The translations under genes were made by a program, and so were the position numbers. 33,673 nt of DNA from assembly GCA_028871195.1 (NCBI GenBank), contig JAGWNT010000039.1, positions 1 through 33,673 of the forward strand, given 5' to 3'. Positions 7,809 to 14,576 of the stretch are shown in pieces (positions within the stretch are counted from its first letter, which is position 1; every line of letters begins with the position of its first letter). A model generated the notes under the pieces. It saw only the letters and a list, made by a program, of their open reading frames with translations. It ran no database searches and was not told the DNA's origin. Source of the stretch: REEB85 sp018971455. GTDB taxonomy: Bacteria > Pseudomonadota > Alphaproteobacteria > Acetobacterales > Acetobacteraceae.

Positions 7809-8767
7809 TTCTTCGTGCCTCCACCGGTCGCCGCGGTCGCGTCGTTGGGCATGATCAGGCCCTCCACCTGCTGGCCGGGATCGGAGATCAGGTGGGCGAT
7901 GCCGGTCTTCATGTTCACGTCGGCGGCCGGACCGTTCAGCTGGTTCTGCCCGTGCGTGATGCGCACATGGCCGACCAGCCGGGCGAGGCCGGAGGCGGCG
8001 GCATAGACGCCGCGATCGCCGCGCACGAGATCGCCGGACGCGGTGCGCAGCTCGACATTGCCGAAGGCCTCGACGCGATCCAGCGTGCCGGAGGCGGCGG
8101 CCTCGATGCTGGATTGCGCGGCGCCGGCCGGTTGCGCGGCATCGGGCTTGCGGGCATCCGGCGCGGCGCCGGGCGCCGGCGCCGCGGCGGGTTTGGTGTA
8201 GGCCACCAGCACGTCGGCGGCGAGCCGGCGCCCGTCGGCGGTGACCACCACGGCGTGGCCGCGGCCGACGGCCATGTGGCGGTCGGACCAGTATTCCATG
8301 CTGTCGCGCGCGGTGAGCACCTGCTGGGGTGTGGTGAGGCGCAGATCGTGGCCGGTCATCACCAGAACCGCCTGGTCGATGTCGTAGACCGCGCGGTCGG
8401 CGGTGGCGGTGTCGGTCCGGGTCAGGATGCGCACATGGCCGGTGGCCTCCAGGCGATAGACCTCGGTGCCGCCGGTGTCGCCGCCGATCGCCTGGCCGGC
8501 GGGGGGGGCGACCGCGGCGGGCGGGCCGCCGGCCTTCTTGCGATACAGCGCCACCAGCTGGTCGGCCAGGACGGTGACGTCGTCGCGCACCGCACGGGCG
8601 TCGCCGGTGGCGATAACCTCATGCTGCTGCTGGCGCCATTCGAAGCCGCCGCGGGCGGTGATGGCGACCGGGCCGCCGCGCGCCAGGTCGATGCCCTGCG
8701 CCGCGGCGCCGATCGGCGCGGCGAGGGCGCCGAGCGCCAGCAGCGCCAGGGGGCGGGGGCGCCTCAT
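7805..8767 (-). CDS. lptA: Periplasmic LPS transport protein LptA (OstA-like)
   Basis: LptA forms the periplasmic bridge carrying LPS from LptC to LptD at the outer membrane. The 320-residue protein has a clear Sec signal peptide (MRRPRPLALLALGALAAP, cleavage near AAAQG). Beta-jellyroll OstA strands follow (GDARAVRDDVTVLADQLVALY; MEYWSDRHMAVGRGHAVV; GDRGVYAAASGLARLVGHVRI). It is much longer than E. coli LptA (185 residues) because of two Ala/Pro/Gly-rich insertions: about 92-115 after YRKKAGG, and a longer one after LVAYTKPAAA. Both ends overlap neighbours by 4 bases (lptC upstream, lptB downstream), the usual sign of translational coupling. Confidence 0.93.
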   Translation of the reverse strand: MRRPRPLALLALGALAAPIGAAAQGIDLARGGPVAITARGGFEWRQQQHEVIATGDARAVRDDVTVLADQLVALYRKKAGGPPAAVAPPAGQAIGGDTGGTEVYRLEATGHVRILTRTDTATADRAVYDIDQAVLVMTGHDLRLTTPQQVLTARDSMEYWSDRHMAVGRGHAVVVTADGRRLAADVLVAYTKPAAAPAPGAAPDARKPDAAQPAGAAQSSIEAAASGTLDRVEAFGNVELRTASGDLVRGDRGVYAAASGLARLVGHVRITHGQNQLNGPAADVNMKTGIAHLISDPGQQVEGLIMPNDATAATGGGTKK

Positions 8768-9417
8768 CGCTGGGCACCGTTCAGCACGAGCCGGCCGGGG
8801 CCGGTGAAACGGATGGTGGTGCCGCGGTCGGTGACCGTGAAGCCCTGCGCGTCGAGCGTGCCGAGCGGGCCTTCGATATGCGTCATGGCCGACCCCGCGG
8901 CGGCGCCCTGGTGCAGGTCGATGGTGGCGGAATCGGTGCGGAGCGTGGTGCCGTCATCACGGTAGAGCATGACCTCGCCGGACAGATCGAGCACGCCGGT
9001 CTTCTGCATATAGACGCCGTGCGCCGCCTGTCCCAGCATCCAGTTGCCGGAATCGAGGTCCAGATCGCCCTTCGGCGCGGTCATGTCGATGCGGTCGAGG
9101 CCGACCTGGCGGGCCGTGGCGGCGGTGATCGTGAAGGGTTCGCCGTCCTGGTCGTTGCCGTGGTAGCGGGCATCGGTGAGCTGGCCGGCCTCGGGCTGGA
9201 TGCCGGCGCGCTGGTAGGCGAGGCGGGCGCGGTCGGTCTGGCGGCTGAGTTCGGGCCATAGCGCGACCAGGACCATCAGGGCGAGGGCGACCAGCGGCAG
9301 CACGCGCTTGGCCAGGCCGACGAGGCGCCGCCGCCGCGCCAGCACGCGCGCCGAGGGCGGCGCGTGGGTGCCATGGCCTAGCGGCAGGCGTGCCACGCTC
9401 ATCGTCCCGGCCGGCAT
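8764..9417 (-). CDS. lptC: LPS export protein LptC
   Basis: LptC is a bitopic inner-membrane protein that receives LPS from LptB2FG and passes it to LptA. A basic N-terminal stretch (ARRRRLVGLAKR) precedes one membrane helix (VLPLVALALMVLVALWPEL). A periplasmic beta domain follows, with ITAATARQVG and MTAPKGDLDLDSGNWML. The start is not certain. ATG 9417 leaves 13 bases after the kdsD stop and gives 217 residues. A GTG at 9441 would overlap kdsD by 11 bases, and an ATG at 9402 is also in frame. None has a purine-rich Shine-Dalgarno, so coupling to kdsD translation is likely. Its stop overlaps the lptA start by 4 bases. Confidence 0.9.
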   Translation of the reverse strand: MPAGTMSVARLPLGHGTHAPPSARVLARRRRLVGLAKRVLPLVALALMVLVALWPELSRQTDRARLAYQRAGIQPEAGQLTDARYHGNDQDGEPFTITAATARQVGLDRIDMTAPKGDLDLDSGNWMLGQAAHGVYMQKTGVLDLSGEVMLYRDDGTTLRTDSATIDLHQGAAAGSAMTHIEGPLGTLDAQGFTVTDRGTTIRFTGPGRLVLNGAQR

Positions 9418-9430
9418 CGCCCCGGCCCGC

Positions 9431-10414
9431 TCACGCCACACCCGCGCGCAGCAGGTCGTGGATGTGCAGGATGCCGATCGGCCGGCCGGCGGGATCGACG
9501 ACGAAGAGGGCGGTGAAGGGGCGGTCGCTGGCGTTCATGGCGTGCAGCGCCTCGGCGGCCAGGGCGTCCGGCCCGATGCTGCGGGGCCGCGGCGTCATGA
9601 TCTCGCCGACCGGGCGGGCGAGGAGGTCCGGCCCCATGTGGCGGCGCAGGTCGCCGTCGGTGATGATGCCGCTGAGCCGGCCGTCGGGATCGGTCACGCC
9701 GAGGCAGCCGAAGCGCTTCTCGGTCATGGTCAGCAGGGCGGCGGCCATCGGGGTGGCCGAGGGGGCGAGGGGCAGGGCGTCCGGGCCGTGCATCAGGTCG
9801 CGCACCCGGCGCAGCCTTGCGCCCAGCTTGCCGCCCGGGTGGAACTGGCGGAAATCCGCCGCGCCGAAGCCGCGCCGCGTCAGCAGGGCCACGGCCAGCG
9901 CGTCGCCGAGGGCGAGCTGCATCGTCGTGCTGGTGGTCGGCGCGAGGCCCATCGGGCAGGCCTCCCGCGCCGGCGGCAGGATCAGCGCGACGTCGGCCGC
10001 CCCGGCCAGCGCGCTGCCGGCACGCGCGGTGATGCCGATCAGCGGGAGGGCGAAGCGCCTCGTATGGGCGATCAGGTCGGCGAGCTCGGTCGTCTCGCCG
10101 GAATTGGACAGCGCCAGCACCGCATCGCCGGCGACGATCATGCCGAGATCGCCGTGCGAGGCCTCCGCGGGGTGGACGAACAGCGCCGGCGTGCCGGTGG
10201 AGGCCAGGGTGGCGGCGATCTTGCGCGCCACATGGCCGGACTTGCCCATGCCCGAGACCACCACGCGCCCGGTCGTCGCATCGAGCAGATCGACGGCGCG
10301 GAGGAAGCCTTCGTCCAGCGCCTCGGCCAGGGCGCGCAGCCCGGCGGCCTCGGTATCGAGCACGGTGCGGGCGACGTCGAGATCGGTGGACAGGCGCGCG
10401 GGTGCGGCGGTCAT
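9431..10414 (-). CDS. kdsD: Arabinose-5-phosphate isomerase (KpsF/GutQ family)
   Basis: The enzyme converts ribulose-5-phosphate to arabinose-5-phosphate, the first step toward Kdo, the inner-core sugar of LPS. The 327-residue protein has an N-terminal SIS sugar-isomerase domain (VVVSGMGKSGHVARKIAATL, then HPAEASHGDLGMI and LALSNSGETTEL). The link FGAADFRQFHPGGKLGARL and a C-terminal pair of CBS domains (about 205-325) follow. This three-part layout is diagnostic. A GGAG sequence lies 7 bases before the ATG. The location directly upstream of lptC-lptA-lptB ties Kdo precursor supply to LPS transport. The 94-base gap to the rnd stop upstream contains an AT-rich TTAAATTG patch but no promoter I would stand behind. 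Confidence 0.96.
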   Translation of the reverse strand: MTAAPARLSTDLDVARTVLDTEAAGLRALAEALDEGFLRAVDLLDATTGRVVVSGMGKSGHVARKIAATLASTGTPALFVHPAEASHGDLGMIVAGDAVLALSNSGETTELADLIAHTRRFALPLIGITARAGSALAGAADVALILPPAREACPMGLAPTTSTTMQLALGDALAVALLTRRGFGAADFRQFHPGGKLGARLRRVRDLMHGPDALPLAPSATPMAAALLTMTEKRFGCLGVTDPDGRLSGIITDGDLRRHMGPDLLARPVGEIMTPRPRSIGPDALAAEALHAMNASDRPFTALFVVDPAGRPIGILHIHDLLRAGVA

Positions 10415-10508
10415 GCGGCGGCTCCGGGGCGGCGGCCCCCGAAGGCTCTAGGCGGTGGGGGGCGTGGCGGTCAATTTAACCTTGCGACAGGCAGGGTTGC
10501 GCGGCCCG

Positions 10509-11144
10509 TCAATGGGCAAAGATGTCGGGATCTTCCCAGCCGAGGATATCGAGCCGGCCGCGTGCCGGCAGGAAGGCGAAGCAGGCCTCGGCGAGGTCCT
10601 GGCGGCCCTCGCGGGCGAGCAGGGCATCGAGCCTGGCCCATAGCGCATGCAGGTGCAGCACGTCGGAGGCGGCATAGGCGAGCTGGTCGGAGGTCAGCTC
10701 GACGGCGCCCCAGTCGGAGGTCTGTTGCTGCTTGGACAGCTCGACGCCGAGCAGTTCGCGGCAGAGATCCTTCAGCCCGTGGCGGTCGGTGAAGGTGCGC
10801 ACCAGCTTGGCGGCGATCTTGGTGCATTTCACCGGTGCCACCGTGATGCCCAGCGCGTGCTGCAGGACGGCGACGTCGAAGCGGGCGAAATGCATCAGCT
10901 TGGTCACGCCGGGGTCGGCCAGCAGGCGCTTGAGATTGGGGCAGTCCGCGCCGCGCCCGCCGAGGGCGGGGGGCACGATCTGGACCATGTGGGCCTGGCC
11001 GTCGCCGGCGGAGAGCTGGACCAGGCAGAGCCGGTCGCGCCGCGGGTCGAGCCCCATCGTTTCGGTGTCAACGGCGACGACGCCGCCGAGATCGAGACCC
11101 TCGGGCAGGTCGCCGCGGTGCAGGTGGAGAGTGGCGTTGGCCAT
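10509..11144 (-). CDS. rnd: Short ribonuclease D (DEDDy 3'-5' exonuclease, no HRDC)
   Basis: This is a 211-residue exonuclease of the RNase D family, acting on RNA 3' ends, classically tRNA precursors. The DEDDy motifs are visible: VAVDTETMGL (Exo I), FARFDVAVLQ (Exo II) and YAASDVLHL with the catalytic Tyr and Asp (Exo III). E. coli RNase D is about 375 residues with C-terminal HRDC domains; this protein stops after the exonuclease domain, as in the short alphaproteobacterial form. I chose ATG 11144 (MANATLHLH) because an extended reading frame runs through the tRNA-Leu gene; ATG 11165 (MRSVTQFM) is a second possibility. The tRNA ends 23 bases upstream and the two may share a transcript. Confidence 0.93.
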   Translation of the reverse strand: MANATLHLHRGDLPEGLDLGGVVAVDTETMGLDPRRDRLCLVQLSAGDGQAHMVQIVPPALGGRGADCPNLKRLLADPGVTKLMHFARFDVAVLQHALGITVAPVKCTKIAAKLVRTFTDRHGLKDLCRELLGVELSKQQQTSDWGAVELTSDQLAYAASDVLHLHALWARLDALLAREGRQDLAEACFAFLPARGRLDILGWEDPDIFAH

Positions 11145-11167
11145 GAACTGCGTGACCGACCTCATGC

Positions 11168-11254
11168 TGGTGCCCAGGAGAAGACTCGAACTTCCACGAC
11201 CTTGCGGCCACAGGTACCTGAAACCTGCGCGTCTACCAATTCCGCCACCTGGGC
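11168..11254 (-). tRNA. tRNA-Leu(CAG)
   Basis: On the minus strand the 7-bp acceptor stem pairs GCCCAGG (11254-11248) with CCTGGGC (11178-11172). Discriminator A at 11171 and a genome-encoded CCA (11170-11168) follow. The D-arm reads GGCGGAATTGGTAGACGC. The anticodon stem CAGGT/ACCTG holds a 7-base loop TTCAGGT, giving anticodon CAG, which reads CUG. A long variable arm (GTGGCCGCAAGGTCGTGG region) marks a class II tRNA. The T-arm carries TTCGAGT. Length is 87 with CCA, normal for leucine. CTG is by far the commonest Leu codon in the neighbouring genes. Confidence 0.97.
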
Positions 11255-11281
11255 AAAGCATGGGGTATGCGGTGGGCGGGC

Positions 11282-11310
11282 GATGTAACGCCCGGGGGGC
11301 CTGCCGTCAA
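11282..11310 (-). promoter_or_regulatory. Candidate sigma-70 promoter for tRNA-Leu(CAG)
   Basis: On the minus strand TTGACG (11310-11305) is followed after exactly 17 bases by TACATC (11287-11282). The -35 element matches five of six consensus positions, the -10 only three. Transcription would start near 11275, about 20 bases before the tRNA 5' end, a normal tRNA leader. It may also serve rnd. Confidence 0.5.
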
Positions 11311-11341
11311 CCCGCCGCGGCAATGAGGCCCACGAACTGCC

Positions 11342-11370
11342 TTGAGGGGGCGCGAGGCTGGGCATATCAA
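11342..11370 (+). promoter_or_regulatory. Candidate promoter for the NDUFA9-like gene
   Basis: TTGAGG (11342-11347) and TATCAA (11365-11370) are 17 bases apart, each matching four of six consensus positions. The predicted start near 11377 gives a 20-base leader holding the Shine-Dalgarno AAGGAG before ATG 11397. It lies back to back with the tRNA-Leu promoter. Confidence 0.4.
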
Positions 11371-11396
11371 GGCGGCGCAGGAGCAAGGAGCAGAAG

Positions 11397-12347
11397 ATGA
11401 CGACGCGCAGCGTGGCGACGGTGTTCGGCGGGTCGGGCTTCATCGGCCGCTACGTGGTCAAGCGGCTGGCGGCCGCGGGGCACGTGGTGCGGGTGGCGGT
11501 GCGTGATCCGGAGGCCGCTCTGTTCCTCAAGCCGATGGGCGGGGTTGGGCAGATCGTGCCGCTGCACGCGCCGCTCGGCGACCCGGCCTCGGTGGCGCGC
11601 GCGGTCGCGGGGGCGGGGCTGGTGGTCAATCTGGTCGGCATCCTGGCCGAGCGGCGGGCAGGCGATTTCCGCCGCGTCCATGCCGAGGGGGCGGGGCTGG
11701 TGGCGCGCGCGGCGGCCGAGGCGGGCACGTCGCGGCTGGTGCATGTTTCGGCGATCGGCGCCGACCCGGCGGCCGCCAGCCTGTATGCGCGCAGCAAGGG
11801 CGAGGGCGAGGCGCTGGTGCGCGCGGCGTTTCCGCGGGCGGCCATCCTGCGCCCGTCGATCGTGTTCGGGCCGGAGGACGGGTTCTTCAACCGGTTTGCG
11901 GCGCTGGCGCAGATCTCGCCGATCATGCCGGTGATCTGCGGGGCGGCGCGGTTCCAGCCGGTCTATGCCGGCGATGTGGCGGATGCGGTGATGGCGGCGC
12001 TGACCAGGCCAGAGGCGGCGGGACAGACGTACGAGCTGGGTGGGCCGCGGGTGTGGGCGTTCCGCGAGTTGCTCGCCTACATCCTGGCACAGACGCATCG
12101 CGGGGCGCGGATGATCGACGTGCCGCTATGGGTGGCGCGGTTGCAGGCGCGGGTGCTGGAACATGTGCCGGGCAAGCCGCTGACCCGCGACCAGCTGCTG
12201 ATGCTGGCCCGCGACAATGTGGCGGCGGCGGACATGCCCGGGCTGGCGGCGCTGGGGGTGGTGCCGACGCCGGTTGAGATGGTGGTGCCGGGCTATGTGC
12301 GGCGCTACCGGCCCGGCGGCGGGCCGCGCGAAGTTTATGCGGCATGA
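11397..12347 (+). CDS. NDUFA9-like NAD(P)-binding protein (atypical SDR)
   Basis: This is a 316-residue extended/atypical short-chain dehydrogenase fold protein. The dinucleotide site is at the N-terminus (TVFGGSGFIGRYVVKRLA, about 8-25). VNLVGILAE, VHVSAIGADP and a YARSKGEGE Tyr-x-x-x-Lys segment follow. The sequence best fits the SDR_a11 group related to the complex I accessory subunit NDUFA9, common in alphaproteobacteria. Whether it binds complex I or acts on a quinone or other substrate is not known from sequence. AAGGAG precedes the ATG by about 7 bases. It is divergent from tRNA-Leu and followed 194 bases later by gltD. That gap holds no gene I can support. Confidence 0.88.
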   Translation: MTTRSVATVFGGSGFIGRYVVKRLAAAGHVVRVAVRDPEAALFLKPMGGVGQIVPLHAPLGDPASVARAVAGAGLVVNLVGILAERRAGDFRRVHAEGAGLVARAAAEAGTSRLVHVSAIGADPAAASLYARSKGEGEALVRAAFPRAAILRPSIVFGPEDGFFNRFAALAQISPIMPVICGAARFQPVYAGDVADAVMAALTRPEAAGQTYELGGPRVWAFRELLAYILAQTHRGARMIDVPLWVARLQARVLEHVPGKPLTRDQLLMLARDNVAAADMPGLAALGVVPTPVEMVVPGYVRRYRPGGGPREVYAA

Positions 12348-12541
12348 TCGTCCCAATTCGGACCTAATGGCAAACCGAAAGGCCAGGCGAGAGAAAGAGG
12401 TCGAGAAAATGTCCGGATAAAGGACAGCAATACTTCCGTATCGGCCAAAATCGGACTCGCCATCCATCTCGCAGTTGCGTAAGGATGCGGGCGCGGCACG
12501 GGCGCATGGGGCGCCGGTGCCCGCCTGGCCGGAGACGGAAG

Positions 12542-13978
12542 ATGCCGGATCGCATGCTGCAATTCGTTCGCCTGGAGCAGCAGCCGCCGGCCAAGCGCGC
12601 GGCCGGCGAGCGGCGGGTCGATTTCGACGAGATCTATGCGGAGTTCGACGCCACCGCCGCGGCCGCCCAGGCCAGCCGGTGCAGCCAGTGCGGCGTGCCG
12701 TTCTGCCAGGTGCACTGCCCGCTCTCCAACAACATCCCCGACTGGTTGAAACTGACCGCCGAGGGGCGGCTGGAGGAGGCCTACGAGGTCAGCTCCGCGA
12801 CCAATAATTTCCCTGAAATCTGTGGCCGCATCTGCCCGCAGGATCGGCTCTGCGAGGGCAATTGCGTCATCGAGAAGGGGTTCGAGAGCGTGACCATCGG
12901 CGCCGTCGAGCGCTACATCACCGACACGGCGTTCGAGCGCGGCTGGGTGAAGCCGGTGCGGCCGCGTCACGAGCGGGGGCAGTCCGTCGGCATCATCGGT
13001 GCGGGGCCGGGCGGGCTGGCGGCGGCCGAGCAGCTGCGCCGGCGCGGCTATCAGGTGGCGGTGTACGACCGCTACGACCGGGTCGGCGGGCTGATGATCT
13101 ATGGCATTCCGGGCTTCAAGCTCGAGAAGGACATCGTGCTGCGGCGGTGGAAGCTGCTCGAGGAGGGCGGGGTGCGGTTCCACCTCAACACCGCCATCGG
13201 CGTCGATCTCAGCTTCGCCGATCTGCGCGCGCGCCATGACGCGGTGCTGATCGCCACCGGCGTCTACAAGCCGCGCGACATTGGCGGACCGGGGGCGGGG
13301 CTGGCCGGCATCGTGCCGGCGATGGAGTACCTGACCGCCGCGAACCGTCACGGGCTGGGCGACGAGGTGCCCGATTTCACCTCCGGGGCGCTCGACGCGC
13401 GCGGCAAGCGGGTGGTGGTGATCGGCGGCGGCGACACGGCGATGGATTGCGTGCGCACCGCGGTGCGGCAGGGGGCGGCGTCGGTGCAGTGCCTCTACCG
13501 GCGCGACCGGGCGAACATGCCGGGCTCGCTGCGCGAGGTGAAGAATGCCGAGGAGGAGGGCGTCGAGTTCGTCTGGCTTGCGGCGCCGGAGGCTTTCCTC
13601 GGCGATGATCGCGTGACCGCGGTGCGGGCCGCACGGATGCATCTCGGTCTGCCCGACGCGTCCGGCCGCCAGGCGGTGGAGCGGCTGGAGGACAAGGGGT
13701 TCACGGTGCCGGCCGATCTGGTGATCAAGGCGCTTGGCTTCGATCCCGAGGATCTGCCCGAGGCGTTCGGCGAGAACGCGCTGAAGGTGTCGCGCTGGGG
13801 CACGCTGTCGGTCGATCGCACCAGTTTCATGACCAGCTTGCCCGGCGTGTTTGCCGCCGGGGATATCGTGCGCGGCGCCTCGCTGGTAGTCTGGGCCATC
13901 CGTGATGGCCGCGACGCGGCCCAGCAGATGGATGCCTTTCTACAACAGACCGCCGCGGTGCCGGCGGCAGCGGAGTGA
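12542..13978 (+). CDS. gltD: Glutamate synthase (NADPH) small subunit
   Basis: The beta subunit of GOGAT takes electrons from NADPH through FAD and iron-sulfur clusters to the large subunit. The 478-residue protein has an N-terminal cysteine-rich region with CSQCGVPFCQVHCPL and CGRICPQDRLCEGNC for [4Fe-4S] clusters. The FAD site is GIIGAGPGGLAAAEQLRRRG, the NADPH site is VVVIGGGDTAMDCVRTA, and a C-terminal FAAGDIVRGASLVVWAI completes the FAD fold. I chose ATG 12542 because GGAGACGGAAG lies directly upstream; an in-frame start at 12485 adds 19 Arg-rich residues with no conservation I recognise. It is the first gene of gltD-DUF2059-gltB; its stop is 5 bases before the DUF2059 ATG. Confidence 0.96.
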   Translation: MPDRMLQFVRLEQQPPAKRAAGERRVDFDEIYAEFDATAAAAQASRCSQCGVPFCQVHCPLSNNIPDWLKLTAEGRLEEAYEVSSATNNFPEICGRICPQDRLCEGNCVIEKGFESVTIGAVERYITDTAFERGWVKPVRPRHERGQSVGIIGAGPGGLAAAEQLRRRGYQVAVYDRYDRVGGLMIYGIPGFKLEKDIVLRRWKLLEEGGVRFHLNTAIGVDLSFADLRARHDAVLIATGVYKPRDIGGPGAGLAGIVPAMEYLTAANRHGLGDEVPDFTSGALDARGKRVVVIGGGDTAMDCVRTAVRQGAASVQCLYRRDRANMPGSLREVKNAEEEGVEFVWLAAPEAFLGDDRVTAVRAARMHLGLPDASGRQAVERLEDKGFTVPADLVIKALGFDPEDLPEAFGENALKVSRWGTLSVDRTSFMTSLPGVFAAGDIVRGASLVVWAIRDGRDAAQQMDAFLQQTAAVPAAAE

Positions 13979-13983
13979 GCAAT

Positions 13984-14553
13984 ATGCGTCGTATCACGAC
14001 TGTTCTGGCGGCCTCGTTGCTCGCCATCGGGGTCGCCCAGGCCCAGACCAATCCCGCGCCCGCGCCGGCCCCCGCGCCGGCGGCCCCGGCGCCTTCCGCC
14101 GCGCCGCCGCCGGTGGCGGCGGTGACCGAGGCGGCGCCGGAGAATCTCGCCGAGGCCACCAAGCTGACCCACATGATCGGGGTGGACAACCAGTCCAAGC
14201 AGCTCGTCGCCATCATGCGGGGGCAGATGATCCAGCTGGTGATGCGCTCGGGCAACAAGCCGCCCGCCGAGGCGGCGAAGATCGTCGATGACCTGCTGAT
14301 GCCCGATTTCACCGCCAAGGAAGACCAGCTCACGCACGACATCATCAACGTGTGGGCGAGCAATTTCACGCTCGACGACCTCAAGGGGCTGGTCGCCTTC
14401 TATGCGACGCCGCTCGGCCAGAAGCTGATCCACACCCTGCCCGCGGTGACCCAGCAGGGCATGCAGGCCGGGCAGAGCTGGGGGCAGACGATCTACAAGG
14501 CTGCCATCGAGAAGCACAAGGACGAGCTGATCGCCCGCGGCCTGAAGTTCTGA
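13984..14553 (+). CDS. Secreted DUF2059-domain protein
   Basis: This 189-residue predicted periplasmic protein has a Sec signal peptide (MRRITTVLAASLLAIGVAQA, cleavage before QTN). A low-complexity Pro/Ala linker spans about residues 23-50. A helical domain with the DUF2059 hallmark follows (LDDLKGLVAFYATPLGQKL). DUF2059 proteins have no established biochemical role. The ATG 13984 is preceded by GGAG within the gltD stop region (GGAGTGA), 8 bases upstream, so translation is coupled to gltD. It sits between the two glutamate synthase subunits, with gltB starting 23 bases after its stop. Nothing in the protein suggests a direct catalytic role in GOGAT, which is cytoplasmic. Confidence 0.9.
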   Translation: MRRITTVLAASLLAIGVAQAQTNPAPAPAPAPAAPAPSAAPPPVAAVTEAAPENLAEATKLTHMIGVDNQSKQLVAIMRGQMIQLVMRSGNKPPAEAAKIVDDLLMPDFTAKEDQLTHDIINVWASNFTLDDLKGLVAFYATPLGQKLIHTLPAVTQQGMQAGQSWGQTIYKAAIEKHKDELIARGLKF

Positions 14554-14576
14554 GTTTGTTTTGAAGGAGTAGCGGT

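Noticed and set aside
10420..10508. Hairpins and an AT-rich patch (TTAAATTG) between rnd and kdsD
   Set aside because: The stems are short or mismatched, and I could not pair the AT patch with a -35 element, so I name neither a terminator nor a promoter.
11145..11261. N-terminal extension of rnd to 11261
   Set aside because: This stretch is the tRNA-Leu gene with a complete cloverleaf and encoded CCA.
12367..12420. 17-codon charged reading frame upstream of gltD
   Set aside because: No Shine-Dalgarno, no regulatory codon run and no terminator-like pairings after it; chance length in this composition.
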